Source: an uncultured Bacteroides sp. (GTDB lineage: Bacteria > Bacteroidota > Bacteroidia > Bacteroidales > Bacteroidaceae). Taken from it: a stretch of 37,422 nucleotides of DNA. Below are positions 1 through 7,098 of this stretch, in pieces. The notes under the pieces are model-generated. The model made no database searches, was not told where the DNA came from, and was given only the letters and a program-made list of their open reading frames with translations. How positions within the stretch are numbered: position 1 is the stretch's first letter; each line of letters begins with the position of its first letter. The stretch spans positions 1-37,422 of the forward strand of contig CASENS010000126.1 of assembly GCA_949289345.1 (NCBI GenBank). Direction: 5' to 3'. The position numbers and the translations under genes were made by a program.

Positions 1-1
1 C

Positions 2-127
2 GTCAACCTGCTTTTAGCCGCCGCTGCATACAACTTCAAAAGAGCAATGAGGACTCTTTTGTCACTTATTGAAAATATCTGCGGGATACTGTTTATGCGT
101 AATATCCCGCAAATGGGCTCTTTTTAA
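2..127 (+). pseudogene. IS5-type transposase, C-terminal end only (runs off the left edge)
   Basis: The reading frame is open from the first bases and ends at TAA 125-127, giving 41 residues. It begins VNLLLAAAAYNFKRAM, which matches the C-terminal helix usual in IS5/IS1182-like DDE transposases (N-LLAAAAYN-KR). The rest of the protein lies outside the window, so I cannot tell whether the element is intact or a remnant. A short inverted pair, GCGACT at 131-136 and AGTCGC at 150-155, follows the stop and could belong to the element's end. Family assignment rests on this one motif. Confidence 0.6.
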
Positions 128-176
128 GGGGCGACTATATAAGAATAGGAGTCGCTTACGCGGCATGTTTCTCCTA

Positions 177-262
177 CCACCCCGGCCTGAAGGCCACCCC
201 TCCTCCGGGGAGGAGGGGAGTTCAGTTACCATTTACTCCTAACTGATAAATTCCCATTTATA
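177..262. repeat. GC-rich palindromic intergenic repeat, divergent member
   Basis: A perfect 9-bp stem, CCCCTCCTC at 197-205 with GAGGAGGGG at 210-218, is followed by the tail AAATTCCCATTTATA (248-262). The same tail closes the two long repeats at 16761 and 18898. I read this as a degenerate member of one dispersed family. It could also act as a transcription terminator. Confidence 0.5.
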
Positions 263-274
263 GTATAAATTAAT

Positions 275-379
275 TTTGTTCACTTACTTAGCATATATAT
301 TTGCATATTAGTACATTGAAAAAATAAACAAAGTTAGGCGTTTCTTGGTGAATAGAATGTGGAAAAGATATTATCTTTG
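275..379 (+). promoter_or_regulatory. Promoter region of the alcohol dehydrogenase gene
   Basis: TATCTTTG at 372-379 matches the Bacteroides -7 consensus TAnnTTTG and lies 36 bases before the ATG. The nearest -33-like TTG (345-347) is slightly far. A second match, TATATTTG at 296-303 with TTTG at 275-278, could be an upstream start. Assignment is by motif only. Confidence 0.5.
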
Positions 380-415
380 CCCTCGGATTAGTGGTTTAAA
401 CATACGAAATGCATT

Positions 416-1450
416 ATGTTAGCTTATACATATATAGAGAAGGGGCAATTCAGACTGCTCGATAAGCCCGTGCCCCAATTGCTACAGCCTACCGATGCGT
501 TGGTACGCGTCACGTTGGGGAGTATCTGCACGAGCGACTTGCACATTAAGCATGGTAGCGTGCCGCGCGCCGTGCCGGGGGTTACCGTAGGACATGAGAT
601 GGTAGGAGTGGTAGAGCAGGTGGGAGAAGGCGTAACCCGTGTGAAGCCGGGCGACCGTGTGGCGGTGAATGTGGAGACCTTTTGCGGTCATTGCTTTTTC
701 TGTCAGCATGGTTATGTAAACAATTGTACGAATCCCGATGGAGGATGGGCGTTGGGTTGCCGCATTGACGGCGGACAAGCGGAATACGTGCGTGTGCCGC
801 ATGCCGACCAAGGATTGAATCTCATACCTAAGGGGGTTAGCGATGAACAGGCGCTTTTCGTGGGCGATATTTTGGCTACCGGTTTTTGGGCAGTGCGCAT
901 CTCCGACATAGGATTGGAGGATACAGTGCTTATCATTGGTGCCGGACCTACTGGGGTATGCACTTTGCTCTGTGCCCGGTTGAAGTCGCCGAAACGTATC
1001 ATCGTTTGTGAGAAGTCGGCGGAGCGTGCCGCTTTTGTACGCGCCCATTATCCCGAGGTGCTGGTGACGGGGCCGGAAAATTGCCTGGAGTTCGTACGTC
1101 AGCATAGCGACCATGGCGGAGCTGATGTGGTGTTGGAGGTGGCCGGTGCGGATGATACTTTCCGACTGGCATGGTTGTGCGCCCGACCTAACGCCACAGT
1201 GACCGTTGTAGCTATGTACGACCATCCGCAAGTGCTGCCCTTGCCAAATATGTATGGCAAGAACCTCACCTTCAAGACCGGAGGGGTGGACGGTTGCGAC
1301 TGTGACGAGATACTCCGTCTTGTAGCCGAAGGACGCATTGACACTACGCCACTCATTACGCACCGCTTTCCTTTGGCGCGGATAGAGGATGCTTACCACA
1401 TCTTTGAACATCGGCTGGACGGAGTCATCAAAGTTGCTGTCACTCAGTAG
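416..1450 (+). CDS. Zinc-dependent alcohol dehydrogenase (MDR family)
   Basis: This 344-residue protein has the full layout of a medium-chain zinc dehydrogenase, which oxidises alcohols or polyols with NAD(P). Visible catalytic-zinc ligands are Cys38 and His60-Glu61 (GHEMVG). The structural-zinc loop is Cys90, Cys93, Cys96 and Cys104. The Rossmann motif GAGPTG follows at about 175-180, with the cofactor-binding half to about 290. The length is usual for the family. Substrate cannot be read from the sequence. Its nearest relatives would be the threonine/sorbitol dehydrogenase-like and cytosolic 'zinc-type ADH' groups. The gene stands alone behind its own promoter, and its stop overlaps by 7 bases the stop of the convergent NigD-like gene. 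Confidence 0.9.
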   Translation: MLAYTYIEKGQFRLLDKPVPQLLQPTDALVRVTLGSICTSDLHIKHGSVPRAVPGVTVGHEMVGVVEQVGEGVTRVKPGDRVAVNVETFCGHCFFCQHGYVNNCTNPDGGWALGCRIDGGQAEYVRVPHADQGLNLIPKGVSDEQALFVGDILATGFWAVRISDIGLEDTVLIIGAGPTGVCTLLCARLKSPKRIIVCEKSAERAAFVRAHYPEVLVTGPENCLEFVRQHSDHGGADVVLEVAGADDTFRLAWLCARPNATVTVVAMYDHPQVLPLPNMYGKNLTFKTGGVDGCDCDEILRLVAEGRIDTTPLITHRFPLARIEDAYHIFEHRLDGVIKVAVTQ

Positions 1451-2199
1451 GCATGTGTGTTTGCCGAGCGGGTGGCTGCCTTTTCTGTCGCATTGTCGTC
1501 ACCGAACTTTACTTCCAAGTACTTCACTCCGTCGTACAGGGTGCGTACACGGATACGGAGACCTTTCTTGCCTTCCAGCAGGGAAGAGATGGCGTTCAGT
1601 CTGTAAGATACGATGGCGGAACCGGGGTCGTTTGTAGGGTCTTGGTTGGCGTTGTGGCGGAACTCCAATGTCACATAGTCCGAGTCGGCTTCGTCCGAGC
1701 CGGCTTCGTTCACTACCAGACTCAGCATATGTTTCCGGCTGTTGTCATTGTTGTGATAGAACATGCATTCAATGTTCAGATAATCCTGCCGTGTGGTCCA
1801 TATCTGGGTGATGTTGATAGGGTCATCGCCAATGCTATCCTCTTTTTCGCTAGGCATATAGTAGATGTCCTTGGTGAGGATGTCTTCGATGTAGCGCACC
1901 TTAGCGTTGTATTCGTAGCCCGGTAACTTTTCGGGTAGCTCGTCAAAGTAGATGAAGGCTCGTTGCCCGTCTTTGGCTTCGTAGGTGCGTACTTCACTTC
2001 GGTCGGTGGGGTACAGTTTGCTGCCCTCATCCAGTAGGAAGTAGTAGTCGTCTTCGTCCAGTGTCTGTACAGTACCCATGCCCAGCAGGGTATCTTTAAA
2101 CGATTCGGTCCAGTCATTGTTGTCGTCCAAACACGATTGGGTTCCAAGCGCAGTGAGTAATAACAGCAAGCCCACAGTGTAAAGTCTGTACTTTTTCAT
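1444..2199 (-). CDS. NigD-like lipoprotein
   Basis: A 251-residue protein with a lipoprotein signal: MKKY, a leucine-rich core (residues 9-18) and a lipobox-type cysteine at Cys23 (TQSC), followed by acidic residues. This suggests surface or outer-membrane anchoring. The remainder (two all-beta-looking segments, about 35-120 and 125-240) resembles the NigD-like family common in Bacteroidales. NigD was named from a bacteriocin-linked locus, but most members, including this one, have no bacteriocin genes beside them, so function is unknown. The gene is monocistronic and convergent with the dehydrogenase. I found no clear TAnnTTTG box upstream of its start. Confidence 0.75.
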   Translation of the reverse strand: MKKYRLYTVGLLLLLTALGTQSCLDDNNDWTESFKDTLLGMGTVQTLDEDDYYFLLDEGSKLYPTDRSEVRTYEAKDGQRAFIYFDELPEKLPGYEYNAKVRYIEDILTKDIYYMPSEKEDSIGDDPINITQIWTTRQDYLNIECMFYHNNDNSRKHMLSLVVNEAGSDEADSDYVTLEFRHNANQDPTNDPGSAIVSYRLNAISSLLEGKKGLRIRVRTLYDGVKYLEVKFGDDNATEKAATRSANTHAY

Positions 2200-2546
2200 A
2201 ATCTAGCAATTAATTTTTTTAATAATCAATAGTTAAGGAGTTAAGAAATTAAGCCGATGGCAGGTTTGTTCAGGAGTTATAAAGAAGTTAAATGTCGTTA
2301 GGACTTCGTCCGCAGTTAAAATCTTATAGCTCATGTATTGAATCCTAATTTCTTCTTGACTCTTTACCTCCTAAAATAATCTTATCGGTTGTTACCTTGT
2401 TTCGTTTTTACAAATGAGGAGTCATACGGATTACTGCATTGCTTATTGTTAAAAAAACTGAAGCTGACTATTTTATGTTCTTCCTATGCAGTATTTTTGT
2501 TCCCGTTGCATTTCTATCAGTGTACATACGTGTGGAAAAGAATAGC
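2200..2546. other. Divergent intergenic region, NigD-like / ECF sigma
   Basis: This holds a ragged inverted repeat: the AGTTAAGGAGTTAAGAAATT stretch at 2231-2250 is loosely matched by the reverse complement of 2343-2375. The sigma-factor promoter is at 2492-2499. An open frame continues upstream of the sigma gene to 2439, but it would start before the promoter and encodes no sigma-like sequence. Nothing else is recognisable. Confidence 0.4.
2492..2499 (+). promoter_or_regulatory. -7 element of the ECF sigma gene
   Basis: TATTTTTG matches TAnnTTTG. Transcription would begin near 2505, about 40 bases before ATG 2547. This excludes the upstream in-frame ATG at 2439 as a start. No convincing -33 TTTG is seen. 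Confidence 0.45.
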
Positions 2547-3101
2547 ATGGGAGAACAGGAACTGGCCGAAGGATGCCGGCGGGGTGACAACAACGCCCGT
2601 CGTGAGCTATATGAACGCTATGCGGGGCGGATGCTCGCCTTGTGTCAGCGCTATGTCGGCAGTCGTGAGGAGGCGGAGGATTTGTTGCATGACGGTTTTT
2701 TGAAACTGTATGCCTCGTTCGACAAATTTGCATGGCGTGGCGATGGTTCCTTAAGGGCGTGGATGGAGCGTGTAATGGTGAATGAAGCCTTGCAATATTT
2801 GCGGCGTAATGATGTTCTGAACCAGTCCGCCGCCTTGGATGCCTTGCCGCTCGAGGCTTATGACGAGCCCGAACCGGAGCAGGCTGAACAAATTCCCTCA
2901 CAGGTGTTGCAGCGCTTCATCAGCGAGCTGCCCGCCGGATACCGTACGGTGTTCAACCTCTATGTGCTCGAAGATAAATCTCATAAAGAAATAGCCCAGA
3001 TACTGGGTATTAACGAAAAATCGTCTGCTTCGCAATTGACGCGCGCCAAGGCTACTTTGGCTGCCAAGGTGCGTAATTGGATTAAGCGAAACGGATTATA
3101 A
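2547..3101 (+). CDS. RNA polymerase ECF-type sigma factor
   Basis: A 184-residue sigma-70 family protein with only regions 2 and 4, as in extracytoplasmic-function sigma factors. Region 2 spans about 18-90 (RRELYERYAGRMLALCQRYV, then EEAEDLLHDGFLKLY, FAWRGDGSLRAWMERVMVNEAL). Region 4 spans about 125-180 (LPAGYRTVFNLYVLEDKSHKEIAQILGI, then the recognition helix with SQLTRAKATL). I chose ATG 2547 because the earlier frame encodes a hydrophobic stretch unlike any sigma factor and precedes the promoter. The next gene starts 18 bases downstream and encodes a one-TM protein with a beta-barrel, so the pair probably forms a sigma/transmembrane-regulator unit. Confidence 0.88.
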   Translation: MGEQELAEGCRRGDNNARRELYERYAGRMLALCQRYVGSREEAEDLLHDGFLKLYASFDKFAWRGDGSLRAWMERVMVNEALQYLRRNDVLNQSAALDALPLEAYDEPEPEQAEQIPSQVLQRFISELPAGYRTVFNLYVLEDKSHKEIAQILGINEKSSASQLTRAKATLAAKVRNWIKRNGL

Positions 3102-3119
3102 ACGACAAGGAGATACGGT

Positions 3120-4361
3120 ATGAAAGAAGATTTATGGCTGAAGAAGATAAAAGAACGCTTGGACAACTATGCCGAGAACCTGCCTGCCGACGGTTGGAAA
3201 CGTCTGGAGCAGGCATTGGAGGAAATGGACGGCGTTGGTGTGGGGCGGCGTAAGCAAGCCCGTATCGTTTCCTTACGCCGATGGTCTGTAGCGGCTGCTG
3301 CTACCCTGCTGATAGGTGTATCGACTGTGAGCCTGTGGCTGCTGAACGGGCCGGCGGGCGAGGAGACTGTACGCTTGGCGCGGATGCCGGAGCAGGTTGC
3401 TGTGCCAAATGTCCCAACAGTAGTCCCTATTAATACGCTGCTGGCGGACAAAAAAACAGAGGAACGCCTTGCGTACGTGCGTACGGAGCACCGAGAAAGT
3501 CACCTGCCCCTCGCCGCTGACACTTCCACTATCGAACCGGCAGAGGAAGCCTCCTCAACCTATACGGATGAACCACCCCGGCAGGAATCTGTTCCAAGTC
3601 GTCGGCGCCGGACCTCATTGGACGTGCCTCCTTCCTTGCCGTGCGAGGTTGTGAAGAAACGCAGCGGATGGTCACTTGGCTTTTCCGTCGGGGGGCGTGG
3701 AACCGCCACGGATAACGGCAATCTGTTCACTTCCACTATGAATAGTGAGGCGATAGTAGGCGGGATAGTGGGAAACGCCTCCGGAAACATCAACCTTAGC
3801 GCCATGGCCAATGGCGTGATAGCCATTCCCAGTGAGCAGGTGTTGGCCTTTAAGGAAGGCAAGCCCTACCTGACCAAGCGCGAACGTACCTTAACCTCCG
3901 CCGAGCATCACCAACCGGTCAGTGTGGGCTTCTCGGTGCGCAAAGAACTGGGTAAAGGCTTTTCCGTGGAGACGGGATTGATGTACACCTTTCTAGCCTC
4001 CGACTTGCATTACGAGGACGAACCCGAAATGGTGAGCCAGAAACTGCACTATTTAGGTATTCCTTTGCGCGCCAACTGGAACTTTGTAGACACCCGCTTG
4101 TTCACCCTTTACCTGTCTGCCGGTGGAGCGGTGGAGAAATGCGTGTACGGCAAACAGGACGGCAACGCTCTGTCGCAACGGCCGTGGCAGTTCTCCGTGC
4201 TGGGAGCCGTAGGCGCACAGTACAACATAAGCCGGCGGGTGGGTATCTACGTGGAACCGGGTGTGTCCTATTACTTTGACGACGGCTCTTCATTGGCGAC
4301 TTTACGCAAAGAGCATCCCTGTGGCTTCAACTTGCAGGCGGGTTTGCGACTGACTTACTAA
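3120..4361 (+). CDS. One-TM protein with C-terminal outer-membrane beta-barrel domain, sigma-linked
   Basis: This 413-residue protein has three parts. Residues 1-52 are a cytoplasmic charged segment (KERLDNYAENLPADGWKRLE), of the kind seen next to ECF sigma factors in Bacteroidetes. Residues about 55-76 form one transmembrane helix. Residues about 80-175 are a low-complexity linker. From about 180 to the C-terminus, alternating strands ending in an aromatic residue (LRLTY) look like a PorT/OmpW-style outer-membrane beta-barrel. The likely topology is an inner-membrane anchor with the barrel domain crossing to the outer membrane. It directly follows the sigma gene, so a role in restraining or signalling to that sigma factor is inferred. 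No canonical zinc anti-sigma motif (HxxxCxxC) is present. Confidence 0.7.
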   Translation: MKEDLWLKKIKERLDNYAENLPADGWKRLEQALEEMDGVGVGRRKQARIVSLRRWSVAAAATLLIGVSTVSLWLLNGPAGEETVRLARMPEQVAVPNVPTVVPINTLLADKKTEERLAYVRTEHRESHLPLAADTSTIEPAEEASSTYTDEPPRQESVPSRRRRTSLDVPPSLPCEVVKKRSGWSLGFSVGGRGTATDNGNLFTSTMNSEAIVGGIVGNASGNINLSAMANGVIAIPSEQVLAFKEGKPYLTKRERTLTSAEHHQPVSVGFSVRKELGKGFSVETGLMYTFLASDLHYEDEPEMVSQKLHYLGIPLRANWNFVDTRLFTLYLSAGGAVEKCVYGKQDGNALSQRPWQFSVLGAVGAQYNISRRVGIYVEPGVSYYFDDGSSLATLRKEHPCGFNLQAGLRLTY

Positions 4362-4378
4362 GTTCCGTAGAACAGAAT

Positions 4379-4585
4379 ATGCACGGTAGTGCGAAGGACA
4401 CTTGTCCGTACATTTGCTCATGCTTGAGAAAGGGAACCATCTTTAGAACCGTTCCGGTAGGACTGGCGTTGTCTGTTTCTTTGCTTTCTGCAAGATATGT
4501 TTTAATGAAAAAAGACTGCAAGCAATTTTGGAATTCAGTAGTTGCCAAGGAAGGGACCTTAACGGGCAGATATCGGACTGCATGA
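4379..4585 (+). CDS. Doubtful small ORF in an intergenic stretch, possibly a dispersed repeat
   Basis: A 68-codon frame runs here with no promoter or Shine-Dalgarno support, and the opposite strand is also open over much of it (4327-4611). The peptide has a short hydrophobic centre (TVPVGLALSVSLLSARYVL) flanked by Cys- and Lys-rich ends. I cannot assign a family. The stretch may be a recurring intergenic sequence rather than a gene. Kept at low confidence because otherwise 4362-4802 would be gene-free. Confidence 0.2.
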   Translation: MHGSAKDTCPYICSCLRKGTIFRTVPVGLALSVSLLSARYVLMKKDCKQFWNSVVAKEGTLTGRYRTA

Positions 4586-4742
4586 TGGAAGAGCATAGCT
4601 ATATCTTTCAATCTTTCACTTTTATCGCAATATGTTGATACTTTACGGGCAAGACTTCGTAACTATGGGTGAAAGTTGTAGTTGATATAGGAGGATTTTT
4701 ATAAATCCGTGAATGGGGTACTTTTGTCCGCGATATAGGTAC

Positions 4743-4772
4743 TTGTTGTATGAATGAAAGCGGCTACTTTTG
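4743..4772 (+). promoter_or_regulatory. Promoter of the DUF362 unit
   Basis: TTGTTG at 4743-4748 and TACTTTTG at 4765-4772 match the -33 and -7 consensus with 16-19 bases between. A second TACTTTTG stands 46 bases upstream at 4719-4726. Start of transcription near 4779 rules out the in-frame ATG at 4770 and supports ATG 4803. Confidence 0.65.
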
Positions 4773-4802
4773 CAACATAAAATAATACAATATATTCTAT
4801 TT

Positions 4803-5858
4803 ATGAGAAGTATAATGATTGCAATGTTGGCAGCGCTATTTTCTGTAGCGGCGGTAGCACAGTCAAATCCTGTACCGGGAAGAGACGGTAACAAGTACAT
4901 TCCATATGAGGAACGTACAGGTAATGAATCCATAGTCTATTTCACACGCAGCTTGAATCCGGAGGGTCTTATCAAGGCATACGAACAGGTAAGTGGGAAT
5001 ATAAAGGGGAATGTCGGTGTGAAGTTACACACCGGTGAACAGAACGGACCGAATATCATTCCACGTGAATGGGTAAAAGCCTTGCTTCAAAAGGATTTGC
5101 CCGAAGCCAAGATTGTGGAAACCAATACTTATTATAGAGGAGACCGATATACTACAGAACAACATCGCAAGACATTGGAAGTAAATGGTTGGACATTCTG
5201 TACTGTGGACATTATGGATGAGGAAGACACATTGACATTGCCTGTTTATGGCGGGAAATGGTTCAAGAAAATGTCTGTAGGCAGCCACATGACGGACTAT
5301 AACTCTCTTGTTGTCCTTACTCATTTCAAGGGGCATACACAAGGAGGCTTCGGAGGAAGCAACAAGAACATTGGCATCGGCTGCGCTGACGGCCGCATCG
5401 GCAAGGCATGGATACACACCACGCCGGGGCAGGATAACCAGTGGGACATCGCCAAGGAAGAGTTTATGGAGCGTATGACTGAATCCACGAAAGCTGTCAT
5501 GGACTATTTCGGGAAGCATATTACATACGTAAATGTGATGCGGAATATGTCTGTATCCTGTGATTGTGAAGGGGTGAATGCCGCTCCCGTTGTAACGCCC
5601 AATGTCGGCATCTTGTCCTCTACCGACATTCTTGCTCTTGACCAGGCTTGCGTGGATTTGGTATATGCCATGACGGAAGCGGAACATCATGATTTAGTAG
5701 AACGTATCGAAACACGCCACGGATTGCGACAGCTTTCTTACATGAAGGAATTGGGCATGGGTAACAATCGTTACATTCTTATCGATTTGGATAACGGAGG
5801 GAAACGCATCACTGCCGCTGAAGCCGTAAGGGGGCTTAAACCGTTTATACAAGAATAA
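4803..5858 (+). CDS. DUF362 domain protein, exported
   Basis: A 351-residue protein with a signal peptide (MRSIMIAMLAALFSVAAVAQ, cleavage after about residue 20), so it acts in the periplasm. The body resembles the DUF362 family: KLHTGEQNGPNII near the N-terminus, a central VVLTHFKGHTQGGFGGSNKNIGIGCADG segment, and a late SCDCEG cysteine cluster near residue 252. DUF362 proteins are often linked to iron-sulphur chemistry, but no reaction is established for this type. It heads a same-strand series with the small Cys-motif protein 22 bases downstream, then an EamA transporter and a DUF418 protein. The start is fixed by the promoter at 4743-4772. Confidence 0.8.
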   Translation: MRSIMIAMLAALFSVAAVAQSNPVPGRDGNKYIPYEERTGNESIVYFTRSLNPEGLIKAYEQVSGNIKGNVGVKLHTGEQNGPNIIPREWVKALLQKDLPEAKIVETNTYYRGDRYTTEQHRKTLEVNGWTFCTVDIMDEEDTLTLPVYGGKWFKKMSVGSHMTDYNSLVVLTHFKGHTQGGFGGSNKNIGIGCADGRIGKAWIHTTPGQDNQWDIAKEEFMERMTESTKAVMDYFGKHITYVNVMRNMSVSCDCEGVNAAPVVTPNVGILSSTDILALDQACVDLVYAMTEAEHHDLVERIETRHGLRQLSYMKELGMGNNRYILIDLDNGGKRITAAEAVRGLKPFIQE

Positions 5859-5880
5859 CATATCATAAAAGCATAACTAT

Positions 5881-6183
5881 ATGAAGTCACTGATAATCCT
5901 CACCGCCAGTGACGAGATACGCAGTGCCGTACTGGTAGTACATGGCGAAAAGGCCCATTCGCGCTACTTCGGCGAAGATGCCTTCAAGAAGCTGAAAGGC
6001 GATGACAAGGAACACACATTTGACCATGCGCAAAGCTATTTTCACATCATAAGCGATGTGTTAGGCGGTCATGAGGTCGGAATATATTGTGCCGGAGGAT
6101 GTACGGGCTGTGAAAAGACCGCACGCGACATAGACGGAAAACACCTTAAAAACGCTTATCGGATGGGACTTGAATCCATATAG
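5881..6183 (+). CDS. Small cytoplasmic protein with a CX3CX2C motif, unknown function
   Basis: A 100-residue protein with no signal peptide or membrane segment. Cys70, Cys74 and Cys77 form CAGGCTGC, the CX3CX2C spacing used to bind a [4Fe-4S] cluster in radical SAM enzymes, though this protein is far too short to be one. It carries seven histidines (21, 26, 45, 49, 55, 64, 88), so metal binding is plausible. The N-terminal half (KSLIILTASDEIRSAVLVVHGEKAH) looks like an alternating beta/alpha domain. It lies 22 bases after the DUF362 gene and 9 bases before the EamA gene, so all are probably co-transcribed. I do not recognise the family. Confidence 0.75.
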   Translation: MKSLIILTASDEIRSAVLVVHGEKAHSRYFGEDAFKKLKGDDKEHTFDHAQSYFHIISDVLGGHEVGIYCAGGCTGCEKTARDIDGKHLKNAYRMGLESI

Positions 6184-6192
6184 AGAGAAACT

Positions 6193-7098
6193 ATGAAAGC
6201 TGCTGCCAACCGATATGCCGTCATCATCGCCTATTTCCTGATTTATGTGGTATGGGGTTCCACCTATTATTTCATAGGCGTGGCATTGGAGGGATTGCCC
6301 ACGTTCCTGCTTGGCGCGTTACGGTTCAGCGCGGCGGGAGCAATTTTGCTTGTACTCTGTAGGATGAGGGGTGAGAATATCTGGCGGTCTGCGTTAATAC
6401 GCCGTTCGGCAGTCAGCGGCATCGTGTTGCTTTTTGTCGATATGGCGGTCATCATGTTGGCACAGCGGTATGTCAGCAGTAGTGTGGTGGCGATTGTGGC
6501 ATCTTCTACGGCGATATGGATTATGCTATTGGATGTACCGATGTGGAAACGTAACCTTCGTCGGACGTCAACTGTTGCCGGAATACTCATGGGGTTTGTC
6601 GGGGTCGGGATGCTTTATGTGGAGCAACTGAGGGCTGAGGATTCTGCTGTTCCTCATGGTGAATACGGCATTCTGATTCTGATGGCCGGTTGCATTTCAT
6701 GGTCGCTCGGTTCGCTTTATGCCAAATACCGCTCATCGGCAGTAGAAGAAATAAATGGCTTTGCCGGAGCGGCATGGCAGATGCTTTCTGCGAGTCTGAT
6801 GTTCTGGATATGTGTCATACTTTCCGGTGAATGGCAGGAAGTGTCTTTGCGGTCTGTCACTCTTTCGGCAAGATGGGCGCTGCTCTATCTGATAACATTC
6901 GGCTCGTTGCTGGCTTATTCTGCTTATGTCTGGTTATTGAAAGTACGTCCTGCTACAGAAGTGTCTACTCATGCATACGTCAATCCGGTCGTAGCTGTCA
7001 TTATCGGCGGCCTGGGCGGAGAAGAGATTACGGCAGTCCAGCTGGTCGGACTGACAGTCATATTAGGCAGTGTTTTATTGGTAAACAAAAAACAATGA
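6193..7098 (+). CDS. EamA-family (DMT) transporter
   Basis: A 301-residue, very hydrophobic protein with about ten predicted helices arranged as two EamA repeats. The first repeat begins IIAYFLIYVVWGSTYYFIGVAL and the second begins GILILMAGCISWSLGSLYAKY. It ends with the typical GGEEITAVQLVGLTVILGSVLL segment. The WGSTY motif and length are those of the YedA-like drug/metabolite exporter branch. The substrate is unknown. Its stop codon overlaps the start of the DUF418 gene (ATGATGA), which indicates translational coupling. Confidence 0.88.
   Translation: MKAAANRYAVIIAYFLIYVVWGSTYYFIGVALEGLPTFLLGALRFSAAGAILLVLCRMRGENIWRSALIRRSAVSGIVLLFVDMAVIMLAQRYVSSSVVAIVASSTAIWIMLLDVPMWKRNLRRTSTVAGILMGFVGVGMLYVEQLRAEDSAVPHGEYGILILMAGCISWSLGSLYAKYRSSAVEEINGFAGAAWQMLSASLMFWICVILSGEWQEVSLRSVTLSARWALLYLITFGSLLAYSAYVWLLKVRPATEVSTHAYVNPVVAVIIGGLGGEEITAVQLVGLTVILGSVLLVNKKQ

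Noticed and set aside
482-1411. 309-codon minus-strand ORF
   Set aside because: It lies wholly inside the alcohol dehydrogenase gene and its translation shows no family pattern, while the plus-strand protein has all zinc ligands.
1444-2199. Bacteriocin locus suggested by the NigD-like name
   Set aside because: No bacteriocin, immunity or processing genes flank it; NigD-like lipoproteins are widespread as single genes.
5025-5690. 221-codon minus-strand ORF
   Set aside because: It is antisense to the DUF362 gene, with no promoter and no recognisable motif.
6831-7094. N-terminal extension of the DUF418 protein
   Set aside because: The extension overlaps the EamA gene in another frame and has no similarity to the family; the coupled ATG at 7095 explains the start.
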